From positions 496,001-560,000 of the forward strand of contig CAWVNO010001228.1 of NCBI GenBank assembly GCA_963930645.1: a stretch of DNA of 64,000 nucleotides, in the 5' to 3' direction. Both the position numbers and the translations under genes were made by a program. Under the pieces are notes generated by a model. That model made no database searches, had not been told where the DNA came from, and saw only the letters and a program-made list of their open reading frames with translations. This document shows positions 43,750-53,436 of this stretch, in pieces (positions within the stretch are counted from its first letter, which is position 1; each line of letters opens with the position of its first letter). The DNA comes from Salticus scenicus (taxonomy: Eukaryota; Arthropoda; Arachnida; Araneae; Salticidae).

Positions 43750-43910
43750 TTGACATGAGTCCCCTCCCCAAGGCACAACTTTGACATGAGTTCCCCCCAA
43801 AAACACAACTTTGACATGAGTCCCCCCAAGGCACAACTTTGACATGAGTCCCCTCCCCAAGGCACGACTTTGACATGAGTCCCCCCAAGGTACAACTTTG
43901 ACATGAGCGT
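43750..43910. repeat. 28-nt minisatellite (locus 2)
   Basis: Six copies of the TTTGACATGAGTCCCC unit with spacings of 28-30, the same family as 319-770. The array begins directly after a satellite unit ending CAGAACACG and runs into the AAAACGGCTC repeat. Confidence 0.9.
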
Positions 43911-44213
43911 CCTGTATAAATAGCTCAATTTCAGGTCTTCCAAAGGCGTTCCTTTAAAAACAGCTGCACGGATTTTTTTCAAACTCGCCATTTTAACTCA
44001 CGTTTAAATATGCTTTTGTATGTAATTATTGTTTTCCTGTCAATAATTGATTTTTTGTAAATGTTGGTATCTCAAAAATGGCTCTAACGATATTCTCTTT
44101 AAGTCACTTTTATGTTTTCTCATCACATTATCTCTCAAAAATGCATATACGTGTAATAGTGGGTAATGGAAGTCGTGTGGTTGTTTCACACCAAATTTGT
44201 TAAAAATTAAAGT

Positions 44214-44891
44214 TACAGTACACTCTTAAAAATCCGCACAGTTTACAATGAAGTGTTTCACGGATTTCTGAATTTTGCAGATTTTAGAATAATTTCTTTC
44301 ATTTACATCTTAGAACCTCATTTTCGTAGCAAATCTTTAAGAAACAATTTATATGTTATACATACAATGCTGAAATAAACTGTGCCTAATAAAAGTATAA
44401 ATATTATATGAAATTTTATTTTAAAGAAAAATTTTTATACATCACATCATACTTGCAAATTATTTAGATTTTTGAAAAGTTTGATCAATAGTATAAGTAA
44501 TAACATATTTATTTTCCTATAACCTGCAAAAAAGCCATCAATTTTTGGTTAATCACATAAGTTTGTGCTATAAGTCACATAAATTTGAATATTCTAGAAT
44601 ATTCAAGATATTCTTCATGAGAGAAAATCTTTCATGAAAACTGTTTTCTCCTTCTTCCTCTATGATTTATTTACTGATAATTATAAATAATTCCACTTAT
44701 CATTTCCTCCTCAATAACATGCTGAGTGCTTGGTGACTCACCAGCACATGTTTATATATAATTGATTTATATCCTAATACAGCTGAATTTTTGCAATCCA
44801 CTAATCAATAAATCAGATGTGACAATGTTTGTTTACATTGCAAATGATATGTGGATTTCAGAGAATTGTGGATTTTTGAGAATTGACTGTA
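44214..44891. mobile_element. 678-bp mariner-like MITE with TA ends
   Basis: Left end TACAGTACACTCTTAAAAAT and inverted right end TACAGTCAATTCTCAAAAAT are followed by CCRCA on both. Flanked by TA on each side as expected for Tc1/mariner. Interior AT-rich, no transposase frame. Confidence 0.65.
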
Positions 44892-45454
44892 TATGACTGT
44901 AATCAAGGACTGAACCAAGTACTTTCTGTCCATTTTGAAAGCAGAACCTTCCACTGACTGGTGGGGCTAAAAACTTTTCGTGATACAGAATAGGTAGAGT
45001 TCGTGTTTTATGTTATTTGTCAATTTGGATAGTGAGTGTGTATGCAAATAAGAGTGCAGTATATTTCCATACAATCAGATAAGGTTTAGGGAAATATTTG
45101 AATATTTACTTTCTTAGAATAACATAAATAATCTGATATGTCACTCACACAACTTTCTCTTACTCTGAAAATTAATACTATAAATACAGGTTGGAGATTA
45201 AGAGGTAAGATAAAGATAACGAGTACTGTTATGTAAACCTATGTTAAACAATTCATATTAGGCTTCTAAAGAGTTTTATATGATAATTAGTTCTGTGTGA
45301 GGGGGGCTGCCGCCTCCTCAACCCCCCGTTTCATTAATGCACCTACATTCATATAGAATTCAATTCTGTTATTAAAATTAAAAGTTTACTTAAAATTAAA
45401 CAGACAATTTTCACACACAACATTCATTGAAACTTATCAATTTTGATCATACTT
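44892..45454. other. Intronic AT-rich DNA
   Basis: 44900-44960 has a loose tRNA-like B box on the minus strand (GGTTCAGTCC) and may be a SINE remnant. A G/C-rich patch at 45300-45330 is unassigned. Confidence 0.35.
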
Positions 45455-46098
45455 ATATTACATTAAAAAAAAAAAAAAACCTTTTTTTTTTTTGTTAAAA
45501 ATGAAAAAAAACCAATAACTTTATTTTAAATTATTGCAGATCGATGGTTCAATCATTAGTTTTAAAGGTATTGGCAAGCTCTTTTGAAAGATACCCATCA
45601 TGAAAATTTACTCCCCTCAGGCGAGGCTCCTACATACACAAATTTTTTTTTCCCAGTTGACTACCTCTATTACAAAAAATATGTATTGGTTTCATTTCAC
45701 TTAGTGCAGACTACTACAAAAAATATGTATTGGTTTCATTTCACTTAGTGCAGATGTTAAACTCTACTTATCTGCAATTTTCCCCATACACGTAATTTAT
45801 TTGAATACTTTTGAGTGTCCCAGTATATGAACCATTTGGTTCATCTCAATGAAAAGCTTACTGTTGCATCCCTATATGATACACATTTAGAATACAGAGT
45901 TTGCATTTTCTGCTACTATTTGTTCTTGGGATATGCTGATAAGAGGCACACAGATAGACAGACACACACACAGACCATTTGCTAAAAACATGATTTTTGT
46001 ATTCAGGGGACCTCAGAACATGTAAATGTAACAAAAACTCACTTTCGAAAATTTAACCCTAAAACAATACTTTCTCTACCATAAGGGTAAGAGAAAGT
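45455..46098 (-). mobile_element. Helentron-like element E, 3'-truncated
   Basis: On the minus strand the 5' palindrome (ACTTTCTCTTACCC, then GGTAGAGAAAGT) is followed by a Helentron interior that matches elements A and B around AAGATGGGTATCTTTCGAAAG-like sequence (here GATGGGTATCTTTCAAAAG). The 3' hairpin and CTAG are missing. A 41-bp direct duplication lies at about 45671-45753. Confidence 0.65.
45671..45753 (+). repeat. 41-bp tandem duplication
   Basis: Two copies of a unit containing AAAAAATATGTATTGGTTTC and ATTTCACTTAGTGCAG, essentially identical, hence recent. Confidence 0.9.
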
Positions 46099-46779
46099 AA
46101 ACGGCAATAAAACAAATCTACCAAAAAAAAAAAAAAACTTTTTGGTAATAACAAACTAACAGCTTTATTCTTCTATTACAAATGTATTTCTTTTAAACAC
46201 CTATTACAAACCTTCCCCACCCGCCACCCCTCAAAAAAAAAAAAAGTAAAGTAAAGTAAATAAATAAGTATTTGAAAATTTACTGATAAATGTTTGGCAA
46301 TTACTTCAAGCTCGAGAAAATATCTAATCTCCAACTTGTTTTTTTCTTAATCTAATTAGAATGCTGCAAGATATCCAATCCATATAAATAACCACTTTAA
46401 TATCAGGATACTAGGAAAAATGGTGTGTTTGTTTACTTTAGCCGATAATGAATGGAAGAGGAAAGAGAAAAAATAAAAAAATCTTCCTACAGCGCTTTGA
46501 GTCTTGATGAGAAGTTATCAGTTTTGCTTGTGCACTGAGTAATCCCTACCCCACCCCCTACAATCAAACCAAACACACACACATACACATAATACATATA
46601 TATATATATATATATAATGGAACTGTTTGCTGTGAGTGATTACGTCTAATTTTCAGAATAGGATGTTTATTTTTGTGTCTCACAGTTTATTTTTCACTTA
46701 ACTATTTTAATTTTAACAATTAATTAAAACCTCTGTTGCTCTTTAATGAATGTTTATAGGAGCCCAATTATTTCACATT

Positions 46780-47452
46780 AATTCTGTACCTTAGAAACTA
46801 TTGCACAGTATAACATAGAAATTAATATATAGATGCACTTTGACAGAAATTAGTGTCTAACATCTTCAAGTGTAAATCTCCTAATGGTGGCCCTACTATA
46901 CAATGATTTCCCCATTTTCAGTAAAGGCTATATCTTAGGAGCTACTGCAAGAAATTGCATGTAGGTAAATTTATAGGGTGATCTATTTTGACATATGAGT
47001 TAGTGCCTATTGACTTTTGGTGTCAAATGCAAAACTTGTGGCATTGTTATAAAACATTTTTTTACTATTTCAGGGAATGCTATATCTCAGGAACTACTGC
47101 ACAGAATTGCATATAAAATTATAAATGCAACTGATTAAAATTAGTTTATGTGAACTTTGATGGCAGTCGTTCAACTTAAACATGATAAATGAAAAGTCCC
47201 TGAGGAGACATTATGTTGATTGAATCGGGTGTATGTATGTGATAAGTGGCACTGCTATATTGTCATTTTCACTAAGAAAAAGAAAGATGCTATCTGTGCG
47301 GCAAAAATTCACTTCCATTACACATTTGGAGTAATATCTCTCTATGATGGAGGTTGTCTGCATTCAATAATGAATCTAAAAAAACAATTAAAAAATTAGT
47401 ACTGCTATAGGAAAATATAAAAGAAAGTTTCGTGATAACAACAACATACTAG
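46780..47452 (+). mobile_element. Helentron-like element D, 5'-truncated
   Basis: The interior matches element C in reverse (GAACTACTGCACAGAATTGC and TATATCTCAGGAACTACTGC). The 3' end is CAACATACTAG followed by T; the hairpin is degraded (CGTGATAACAAC). No 5' palindrome is found. Confidence 0.65.
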
Positions 47453-47695
47453 TTTTTTCCTTGCACGGAAGGGGGAAAGAGCAGGTCTTGAGATTATTAT
47501 TATTATTTTTTTTTTTTTTTTTTTTTTTTTGCTAATTAACATACATCAACAAATGACCTCCCCTGTGTGAGAGCATGCTATTTCAGCAAAGCCATAATTA
47601 GACTGTCAGTACAGAATTTTTTGTTGTCTGCTCCTACTCACCATTTAAATGACCAGTCTTTTGTTTCCTACTTTCTTTTCTCAATCTTCCACCCA
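47453..47695. other. Intronic spacer
   Basis: T23 tract and unremarkable sequence. Confidence 0.35.
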
Positions 47696-47985
47696 CAGGG
47701 GCGTAGGAAAGGGAGGGGCTCAGGGGGCTCGAGCCCCCCCCCCCCTCCCTATTGGTTAATATGAAATATGCTATTAATGTCAAATAAAAGAATCACTCAT
47801 TTTAAACCAAAATTAAATTCTTATAAATATTCATAATTAGTGTTATTTTGTAATATATACTAGTTATTAGTAACTATTAATTAACATTTAATTATTAACT
47901 GATTTTCATGAGAATAATTTTAAGACATTTTTAAAAAGAAATTTGTTGAGCCCCTTCCCATGACTTTTGAATTGTTACGCCCCTG
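47696..47985. mobile_element. 290-bp hAT MITE, 8-bp TSD TCCACCCA
   Basis: Ends CAGGGGCGTAGGAAAG and, inverted, CAGGGGCGTAACAATTC. TCCACCCA flanks both sides exactly (47688-47695 and 47986-47993). A G-run/C-run hairpin (GGGGGCTCGAGCCCCC) lies near the left end. Confidence 0.93.
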
Positions 47986-48740
47986 TCCACCCACTCCACT
48001 CACTTCAATATTAAAACAAAATAAATAAAATATACAACACAAAAGCATTTGATTGGAATATAAGAAAATATGAATTGAAGAATATATCACTATTAACTAT
48101 TAAAAAGGTCATTCATAGTGTAAATTTGACCCCCCCCCCCTTTTAATGAGTTACATTTATTTTTTCCTTCAATATAAATTATCTTTAATATGATATGACA
48201 GTTTGCAAGAAATTTTTCAAGTGTCCAAAAAACAATTAATAAAAGTTTCATAAATTTATAACCACACAAATTGTAATGGTGTCTGTTTCTTTCATTTTAA
48301 TATGCACACATTAAAATATTGAAATACAGTATAGGTTTTTATTATTATTATGTTCAGTTATAATCAATTTTTAATAAGTACACAGAATTAGATCTAACAT
48401 ATGTACAAGAAACATTTTATCAGAATATTAAAATTTTATTTTAAGCACTAAATATTTCAAAACTGCACAGTTGTATAAAATATCAGTAGTCTATGAGCTG
48501 AAATGTTTACAACAAATGTACAAATGCATTCATAATTTAATGCACTGGGAAAGTATTAGGGAAATAAAATATTTTTTATTGAGAAAAAAAGAAATTATTA
48601 AATAGTTTCAATAATAAATGAAATGCATACTAGTATTGTATAATGTTTGTGTTTAAGTTTATAATATTAATAATGTATACGAATTCTTTTAAATACAATT
48701 TTCATTTTTTTTTTACAAAATATACGAAAATAAAACTCAC

Positions 48741-49041
48741 CTCACACTTATTTTGCGTGATGTCAACGGAAACTTTGTAGATTTGGTTTTTTTTTCATTT
48801 CGGCTCTTACTGTCGCTCCTACAGAAAAAATTGCCTTTCCGTCTGTATTTACTTTTTCCTGAAAATAAACATCTTCTACAAATTTTTCGAAAAACATCTC
48901 CGTCCCTTTTCTGCTCTCATCCAAAAATAGCGTATCAACATTGCTAGCACATAATGATCGATTAATTTTTTCCCTATAATTTAATATTTTTAATGAATTA
49001 AAATCTTTTATATACAAAGGATGATCTCTCAAACTGAACAT
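48741..49041 (-). CDS. SWIM-YqaJ gene, exon 1 (frameshift in A9 run)
   Basis: From the ATG at 49041 the frame encodes about 90 residues including F-F-E-K-F-V-E-D-V-Y-F and S-V-G-A-T-V-R-A-E-M, which resembles the region just upstream of the SWIM finger in this family. A run of nine A then shifts the frame to an early TGA. With one A fewer the frame reads N-Q-I-Y-K-V-S-V-D-I-T-Q-N-K-C-E and meets the donor GAG/GTGAGT in phase 0, matching exon 2. So either the gene is dead by a one-base insertion or the homopolymer length is a sequencing error. The exon is 301 bases, one more than a multiple of three. An upstream start is possible, but this is the first ATG in frame. Confidence 0.75.
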
Positions 49042-49762
49042 CGTATTATTGATCGTTACAAAGAAAAACAAAACAGAATACGGATTATGCTATAAATAAG
49101 AATAAAAATCAAATACTATAAACTAAATAATAACTGGTAATAAATGCAACAAAAAAGATGAATAATAATAATGTAAAATTGAATAAAAAGTGATAATGTA
49201 TAAGAAAAATAACAGAGAATATCTTGGATTGATCTAAAGTAGAACGTTATCTTAGCGATCGCTATGGATAAACATAGAAGATTCGTCTGCTAGTGGTTTT
49301 GTTTTTCATCTACCATGTGACCTGTGACGTCAGGTGGGAAGAGCCCATTGAAACTAAGGCACCTATAATACGAGCAGACTCGTCCGGCATCTTTTCCCCC
49401 CAATTCCTTCAAGTGGGGAGCGTGGGAGAGAAAAGCAACCCTGAGCCGTTTTACGCGTTTCGTTTCAAAGTTCGCCAAATTGCATGCTTTTTAAATGGTA
49501 ATTTTCAAACGCATAAATAAAATATATTCATTCATAAAAGATAAGTAAACAAATTTAGCTTCGAATTTAAAAGAAAATATAATATTAGTTATCAATAGCT
49601 GAATAGCTTTTTCTAATTGTGGAACTATTTACTTCCGCGGAAGCACACTTCTTTCATTGTCGTCTGCTTGCTTGTTTAGATCCCTTGTTATCGTTACGCT
49701 GTCAGAGGGTATTTATTGTTTTCTGGGTATAAAGTAATAAATATAGATGGATGTTAAGATAT
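49042..49762. promoter_or_regulatory. Putative bidirectional promoter
   Basis: Separates the minus-strand SWIM-YqaJ gene from the + strand THAP-like exons. It has locally raised GC and CpG content, a perfect CRE palindrome TGACGTCA (49325-49332) just after an ATGTGAC box, the palindrome GCGATCGC at about 49256, and TTCCGCGGAA at about 49634. Opposing open frames of about 60-75 codons at 49290-49520 are probably incidental. Confidence 0.4.
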
Positions 49763-49895
49763 TAATTGCAGTATTCATTCAAGAAAGAATCCTCGGATGT
49801 TTGGATTTCTTTTGGAGGCAATCAGAAAGAAAATTTGGACTGTTAATTTTCGTCGAGACAAATGCATTCAGAGATCCGGCGCTGAAGTATGGAAT
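49763..49895 (+). pseudogene. THAP-like gene, possible exon 1
   Basis: Ends in a consensus donor (GGAAT/GTAAGT). In one frame it reads F-L-L-E-A-I-R-K-K-I-W-T-V-N then R-R-D-K-C-I, recalling the W-x-x-A-I-x-R-x-x-W and following cysteine of THAP zinc fingers. The first two THAP cysteines and the AVPTIF end are not visible, and another frame from the ATG at 49749 is equally open. The family call rests mainly on the next exon. Confidence 0.35.
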
Positions 49896-51221
49896 GTAAG
49901 TTATATTTTGTTTAATTAATATGTCTCTTGATAAATACCTCCTCTTTATGTGAAAATATGATAATGCATGCTGCTACTTATTAATATTTATCTGCTTATA
50001 TGTTTTAAAGACGTAAAAAAGTTAACTATGAGCTTAATGTGATATTTTGAGTTTGTAAATATTGGCGACTTGTCAAATTTCGCCAAATAAAGTTTTGTTT
50101 TCATAATTTAATGCAAATAAAATTTAGTTTGTTTTAATTTTAAATCATAGGTGAATATTATTGAAGAAATGTACGCATTTTTGCATTTTTAGGGTTATTT
50201 TTATTTAATCATTAAAATCAGATAATAAACTTTTTGTGCTAAACAATATATTCATATGTATTATAGTTTAACTTACTACAGTAAAAAGCATTTATTTACT
50301 TGATAGACTTGTACTTTTCTGAAATATCTATTGGTGTTTTCTATTGTCTTAAAAGAGGTAAATTTAAATTAATAAAAATTATAATAATAATAAAGTATGA
50401 ATTTTGAAAATTTAAGTTTACTATGCTAAAATCTTTCAATAGAAACTTGTACAATCCTCGTTCAAAAAATCTAGATAAAGAATTTTTTTTCTAGATTAAG
50501 AAATATATGCTCCTTAAATTTCGTTTTAAACTACAATAATTTTCACATATAATACGTCCTTGTTTTTAATGTTAAATATTTTATTTAAAATAAATTGATT
50601 TACTTATTACATAATAATTATTTATTTTGATAAGCAAAAGAATTTAGTTATTATTAATAAAAGATCTTGCTTATAAATAAATTCTTGCAAAATATAAAGA
50701 GATTTAAGATTTTTGTGAAATAATGCTAAATATTTTGATCAATATAAGAAACAAAACCTTTTTATGTTTAAAAATTTATATCTTAGAACATGGTATATTA
50801 ATTGACATTATGCGAGTCAAAATATGCAGTCAAATTATTATATATCTAAGAAATTTATTTATAATAAAGTTTAATGTAGTATATATGCATTAAACCTTTA
50901 TTGAGGAAATTTCTCTGAAACAAGTTGGTGCTTTTATTTCTGTTTTCACGGTTAACTTTCAAGAAAAACCCATTATTTTTAATTTTAAATAATCTTATTT
51001 GTTTTTTAAAGTTTAATTAACATGAGATAATAAAAATAAAAATGCTTTTAGAACATGAACTAATTATTTGATATTTATACAAAGTATCCAATCTGTTTTA
51101 ATTTCTATCTTAATATTTAGTTTAACTGCACACTTGAATGATAGATTGTTCAGGTTCAGATGAAGATTTACTTTATGGGAATGTTTATGTATTCTATAAA
51201 TTGTTAAATCAATATTTTTCT

Positions 51222-51263
<42 letters not shown>

Positions 51264-51713
51264 GGATTTTCGGGGGAGGGGGGGGGGAATTCATTTTTTA
51301 ATTTCAGGGGTTGATCAAAATAAAAAAATTCCTTTTAACCCCCTCCCCCCTTCCTTCTCCAAACTGAATATTATAAAATGGGGCCTTTCAAAAAATTAAA
51401 GTTCATAAAATAGACCCTTTCAGAAAATTTAAGTTTAGTAAACGAAGTATGAGCCCATTCACTAAATTTCAGTTCATAAAGTCATTTCACAAAATTTTTG
51501 TTTTATAAAAATTAAATTTTTTAAAAAATTTCCCATGTTTTCAATATTATTTCAAATGACTACTTGCACTTGATTCTCTGCCACGTTATAAACTTGATAT
51601 ATATATATATATAATTAATACCAATTTTTATTTGTTTACAAAAGTAGAATTTTTTTACAAAATTTACTTTTTGCACTTATATATTCTGCCAAAATGCCAC
51701 TGCCCCCCCCCCC

Positions 51714-51751
<38 letters not shown>

Positions 51752-51909
51752 GGTCAACTCTTGAAATGTTCCATATGTAAATTGTAAATATTATATAAAA
51801 GTATCAATTTACTACTAGCAATTTACTTCTTCCTACATTTATGATACATTTTTAAATAAATGTATGTTAATTTGTTAATACTCATAATAAGATTTAAAAA
51901 AATTCTTTA
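49896..51909. other. Intron-like AT-rich DNA
   Basis: No coding sequence. A T37 tract (51223-51259) directly precedes a G13-rich patch, and C10/A31 lies near 51703-51747. Confidence 0.5.
51223..51286. repeat. T37 tract followed by a G-rich run
   Basis: T37, then AATAGGATTTTCGGGGGAGG and a G run; strand-asymmetric low-complexity DNA inside the THAP-like intron. Confidence 0.9.
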
Positions 51910-52013
51910 GGACCATTTTGAAGAGTCCCAATTTAAGCAGAATAGACTGAGGCTGAAATTGGATGTCCAAAACCTGGTTGTGTACTTGAATCACATCTGA
52001 GTAATCCAGAAAA
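51910..52013 (+). pseudogene. THAP-domain exon remnant
   Basis: The acceptor TTCTTTAG opens D-H-F-E-E-S-Q-F-K-Q-N-R, the zinc-binding histidine region of a THAP domain (C-S-x-H-F-E-E-S-x-F). The downstream frame does not keep the L-x-P-x-A-V-P motif and reaches TGA, though a shifted frame gives E-S-H-L-S-N-P-E-K before the donor AAAG/GTTTGT. Interpreted as a degenerate THAP exon. Confidence 0.6.
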
Positions 52014-53135
52014 GGTTTGTTTTCCTTTTCTTTTATGACATATTATGCTATAAATGTGTAAATGTTGATAACTGTCTTGCACAATAATTTTGAATTTTAA
52101 GTTGTACACAAAATTAAACTAATATGCATCCTAAATTAAAAAAAATTAAGGATGCATATTAAACTTTTTTAAAAATTTTTAATTATATTTTTAAAGTTAA
52201 AGTGTTTTTACATAATGCAATTTAATATAGTTAAAACTGCAAATAAGCAGTTTTATTTTTTCATTTACAAATACTAAATTAAATAAGATTTTTACTATAT
52301 TTATGAACCCTGTATTTTTTTATTATTTCATTTTAATATAAATAAATCTGTAAATAAAGTTTTATTTATTTATGCACACATAATAAATTAAACAAATTTT
52401 TAGCTCATTTGCAAACTCTGTATTTTTTAAATTACTAAAATGTAAATATCATTTATAAACACTTTACACTGTCTTTGTAAACAACTGAAAAAAAAAAAAA
52501 AAAAAAAAATACTCTTCACACTTCAGGCTCAGACATTTTTATTATTATTATTTATGTATTTTTCTCTATATACTTTGTACGGGCCTGGATTTTACACACT
52601 GTTATAAATTAGTTTGTCTTTTTTTTTTTTTTTGTAGTTGTTACAATTTTAACTTGATTGTCTCCTAGTTCGTACTGTGATTTTCTTAAATATTTTTAGC
52701 AAATGTGCTATTTATTGAAGGTAAGGCTGCAGACAAAAGGGGGGGGGGGGTTAACGAAAGAGAGAGGAGGATGGAGAAGGTTCCTCACACAGAAATTTTT
52801 GTTAAATAAAAGTTCTTTTAGAACTACTATTGAAATAGACTAGAAATGTTCAAATACAGTGCCTTTGAGCTTATACCTTACCATATAATATGTTTATCAC
52901 ATTGTAGGATAAAAGGAAGTAATGTAAACATCATAACAGATTATTTAGGATATTTTTGTTATTTTCAGTGACATTAGATTATACAGGATAAGAGATGCAT
53001 AATTGTGTTCATTTATTTCTTCTTTGAAAGGTCATCAAAATTATTCTTACTGTATCATTTTATGTACTTAAATATTTGAAAAATTAGTTATCATAGACTG
53101 AAATTATTGGTTAATTATTATTATTTTTTTTATAG
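52014..53135. other. Intron-like AT-rich DNA
   Basis: Holds a 17-bp hairpin (52121-52160), an A21 tract and G12. No exon seen. Confidence 0.5.
52121..52160. repeat. 17-bp hairpin
   Basis: AATATGCATCCTAAATT and its reverse complement with one mismatch and a six-base loop. Confidence 0.8.
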
Positions 53136-53411
53136 GAATGTTATGAAGAATATATCAAAATTCTGAAAAAGAAAATTGCAGCATTAGAAAATGCTATCGT
53201 AAAAATTTAAAAGATATTAAAAGAAAAAGATGCAATACAAGAAAAAGACAGGGGGCTATCTTCATTTTTGTCTGAAAAGCAAATTGCATCTTTTTAGGTT
53301 GATAGACAGAGCATTACATATCGGAGCGATGAACCTTCCTGCATCTTGTATTTTCCAGATATGCATTTTTTACTTTGTTTAATATCAATTCAATTTGTAA
53401 AAGTGTTGTGA
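53136..53411 (+). pseudogene. THAP-like gene, coiled-coil exon
   Basis: After the acceptor TTTTATAG one frame is continuous for 91 codons except for two stops. It begins E-C-Y-E-E-Y-I-K-I-L-K-K-K-I-A-A-L-E-N-A (coiled coil), then D-R-G-L-S-S-F-L-S-E-K-Q-I and further residues. A leucine-rich coiled coil followed by an L-S-x-x-Q-I segment is the usual region after the THAP domain in THAP9 and P-element-type proteins. No transposase catalytic domain follows. Two in-frame stops indicate a pseudogene. Confidence 0.5.
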
Positions 53412-53436
53412 ATATGTAATTATATTACATCCTATT

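Larger units (their letters stand above)
43229..44110 (+). mobile_element. Helentron-like element, 5' part with fused minisatellite
   Basis: Begins with the perfect 12-bp palindrome ACTTCCTTATAC-AAA-GTATAAGGAAGT, comparable to the 5' palindromes of elements A-E, followed by (GT)14 and repeated CTCAAAAACGGTTKGAC motifs. At 43677 it continues with one unit of the satellite at 29745-30500, then the 28-nt minisatellite, then the repeat shared with 3955-4190. No 3' hairpin with CTAG is found, so it is a 5' fragment or a chimera. Confidence 0.55.
42821..48740 (-). other. 5.9-kb intron of the SWIM-YqaJ gene
   Basis: Bounded by GAG/GTGAGT at the donor and CTTTCAG/ATT at the acceptor, both canonical. 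It holds at least five transposon-derived segments (43229-44110, 44214-44891, 45455-46098, 46780-47452, 47696-47985) and several homopolymers (A32 directly upstream of the acceptor, T23 near 47509). No other exon with a fitting phase was seen in it. Confidence 0.7.

Noticed and set aside
49290..49520. Opposing open frames of 62 and 75 codons
   Set aside because: Both cover the same GC-rich promoter-like DNA and overlap head-on; low stop density from local GC explains them.
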